64,000 bases of DNA from CBDBKL01 sp965116215 (GTDB lineage: Bacteria; Bdellovibrionota; Bdellovibrionia; Bdellovibrionales; JAKFYE01): the NCBI GenBank assembly GCA_965116215.1, contig OZ220494.1, forward strand, positions 124,001-188,000, read 5' to 3'. Below, in pieces: positions 62,675-64,000 of this stretch. The position numbers were made by a program, and so were the translations under genes. The notes under the pieces are model-generated. The model made no database searches and had not been told where the DNA came from. It saw only the letters and a list, made by a program, of their open reading frames with translations. Every line of letters starts with the position of its first letter. Position 1 is the stretch's first letter.

Positions 62675-64000
62675 TTACTCTATGAGTGAATCCTCAAAAG
62701 GAAGACTCTCTTCCTCTTGTTCTGGTTCTTGTTCTATTTCTGGTTCTATCTCTGGCTCTAATTCTAACTTTCTAGTGGACAGTTGTTCGACTTTTTTCCC
62801 GTAGGGATCTTTTCCTCTATAGCCAGATTTAATAAAGTCTAGCCGTTCATTTAACTTATTCCCTAGCAGTTTGCTATGATCGTTACGGTTACGAATGATT
62901 TTTGGCGTAATAAAAACCAAAAGATTGAGCTTATCTTTTGTGATTTGTTTAGATTTAAAAAACCAACCCAGTATAGGAATATCTCCTAAAATAGGAACTT
63001 TTGTGGCTGTCTCTTTAGATTCATCTCGTATTAATCCTCCAAGAACAGCAGTATCTCCATCGGGAACAACAATGTTTGATTTAAAATATCGTTTACTGAG
63101 TGCGATGGCTGAATCTGCCAAGTTTTTAGCTTGAATTTGTTGATTAGAAACCTGCTTTATCTCTTGAGTGATTTCCATACGGACAGCATCACTTGTGGGA
63201 TTGATAAAGGGTTTAATTGTGAGTTTAATAGTTGCAGGCTCACGCTTAATACTTGTTGAAGACAGATTATTAGCCCCAATAGTTGTGTCTGCTGATACGG
63301 GAACTTCTGCCCCCACTTCAATTGTTGCTTCTCCATTATCTAGAACTAAAATTTGAGGTGTAGATAATACATTGGCATTATTATGTGACTTTAAGAAATT
63401 CACAAAGCCGACGATCTCTTTTATCTTTACTGATTGAGCACCGCCTATATTCAGTTCAACGGTATCACCACTGCCAAAGCCTAAAATAGCTCCTGTACCT
63501 TTTGTGAGATCTAAAAGATTTCCAATACTTCCATCTCCAAATCCAGATCGTATGGGGGCTCCTCCACTATCTTTAAGGAATCTATAATAATTGATACCCC
63601 AGTTATGAGATTGTCCAGCACTGAGTTCCATAATGATGGCCTCTGCATAGACTTGGTCCCTTGGAATATCGATCTTGCTGAGAAGATTGAGGACAACCTG
63701 ATAGTCTTGTCGACTAGCTGTAATAATCAAAGAATTTGTGTCTTCATCTGCTGTGATATTGATGTCCCCCCCAAATACAGTAGATGTATTGGTTGTGTCT
63801 CCAAATGTCCCTCCTGTTCTGGCTCTAGTGTTTGAGTTGCTGACAGGGAAGCGAGATCGTCGGCTAGCTGCTCTTTCAGCATCTTTGGCAATACCACTAA
63901 GAGTTTCAGCTATTTTTTTAGCTTGTGCATATCTTACATAATAGACGTAAACACCTCCAGCATCTTCAGGTCTAATTTCAAAGTCCAATTTTTTAATCAG
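62675..64000 (-). CDS. gspD: type II secretion secretin GspD (partial, N-terminus outside window)
   Basis: The frame is open through the window edge, so the N-terminal domains are missing here. Visible are an N3 repeat (DTNSLIITASRQDYQVVLNL, DIPRDQVYAEAIIMELSAGQ) and the secretin core (LSTPQILVLDNGEATIEVGAEVPV cut here, then NIVVPDGDTAVLGGLIRDE, VPILGDIPILGWFFKS, LLVFITPKIIRN), ending in an acidic Glu/Pro-rich tail. First visible gene of the operon. Confidence 0.95.
   Translation of the reverse strand: MIKKLDFEIRPEDAGGVYVYYVRYAQAKKIAETLSGIAKDAERAASRRSRFPVSNSNTRARTGGTFGDTTNTSTVFGGDINITADEDTNSLIITASRQDYQVVLNLLSKIDIPRDQVYAEAIIMELSAGQSHNWGINYYRFLKDSGGAPIRSGFGDGSIGNLLDLTKGTGAILGFGSGDTVELNIGGAQSVKIKEIVGFVNFLKSHNNANVLSTPQILVLDNGEATIEVGAEVPVSADTTIGANNLSSTSIKREPATIKLTIKPFINPTSDAVRMEITQEIKQVSNQQIQAKNLADSAIALSKRYFKSNIVVPDGDTAVLGGLIRDESKETATKVPILGDIPILGWFFKSKQITKDKLNLLVFITPKIIRNRNDHSKLLGNKLNERLDFIKSGYRGKDPYGKKVEQLSTRKLELEPEIEPEIEQEPEQEEESLPFEDSLIE

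Overview
The window looks like chromosomal DNA of a low-GC (roughly mid-30s percent by eye, not computed) predatory or gliding-type Gram-negative bacterium, most likely of the Bdellovibrionota / former Deltaproteobacteria. The main evidence is a myxobacterial-type Agl/Glt motility cluster (TolQ/TolR-like motor, AgmX/PglI protein, TPR proteins, outer-membrane barrel, CglB-like VWA lipoprotein) beside a complete delta-type type II secretion operon that includes gspL, gspM and gspN. No rRNA, tRNA or CRISPR array was seen.

Positions 1-25,450 form a defence island. In order it holds: a type II restriction system with two cytosine-5 methyltransferases flanking a DUF3883-type nuclease (497-3995); a GIY-YIG nuclease fused to a RAMA-like domain; a secreted lipoprotein nuclease; a decayed type I restriction locus (hsdS 3' end plus rhuM); an AbiE toxin-antitoxin pair; a type III-like mod/res pair; a two-gene type II Thoeris system (TIR protein plus TM-macro effector, 16652-18040); an ankyrin protein; a SIR2-HerA pair; and a third cytosine methyltransferase followed by an unknown protein and a probable new restriction endonuclease (22252-25443). 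Debris lies between the systems: a truncated abiEii, a mod 5' fragment, transposase 3' ends, a 226-bp duplicated segment, two decayed copies of a small gene, and a frameshifted minus-strand gene remnant.

Positions 25,700-38,170 are mixed. Two convergent paralogous trypsin-like proteases, one fused to Sel1 repeats, are separated by a 9-bp tandem repeat. A membrane phosphoesterase has about twelve copies of an 8-bp repeat directly in front of its ribosome-binding site. YceI is followed by a bufferin operon (bufA-like, MNIO/DUF692 bufB, DUF2063 bufC) in which a decayed copy of an internal piece of cdsA sits between bufB and bufC. Then come plsC and cdsA, serA, a truncated Fic fragment and a gene-poor kilobase.

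Positions 38,170-49,261 are the motility/envelope operon: three motor genes, a large TPR protein, a small exported protein, an AgmX/PglI TonB-like protein, a lipoprotein, a beta-barrel, a second TPR protein and a VWA lipoprotein, mostly overlapping or tightly spaced. An outer-membrane protein and ssb follow on the minus strand, then a gene-free kilobase with a tandem, strongly structured repeat (about 216-bp period). From 52,289 to the window end the minus strand carries gspD-E-F-G-H-I-J-K-L-M-N, with gspD cut by the window edge.
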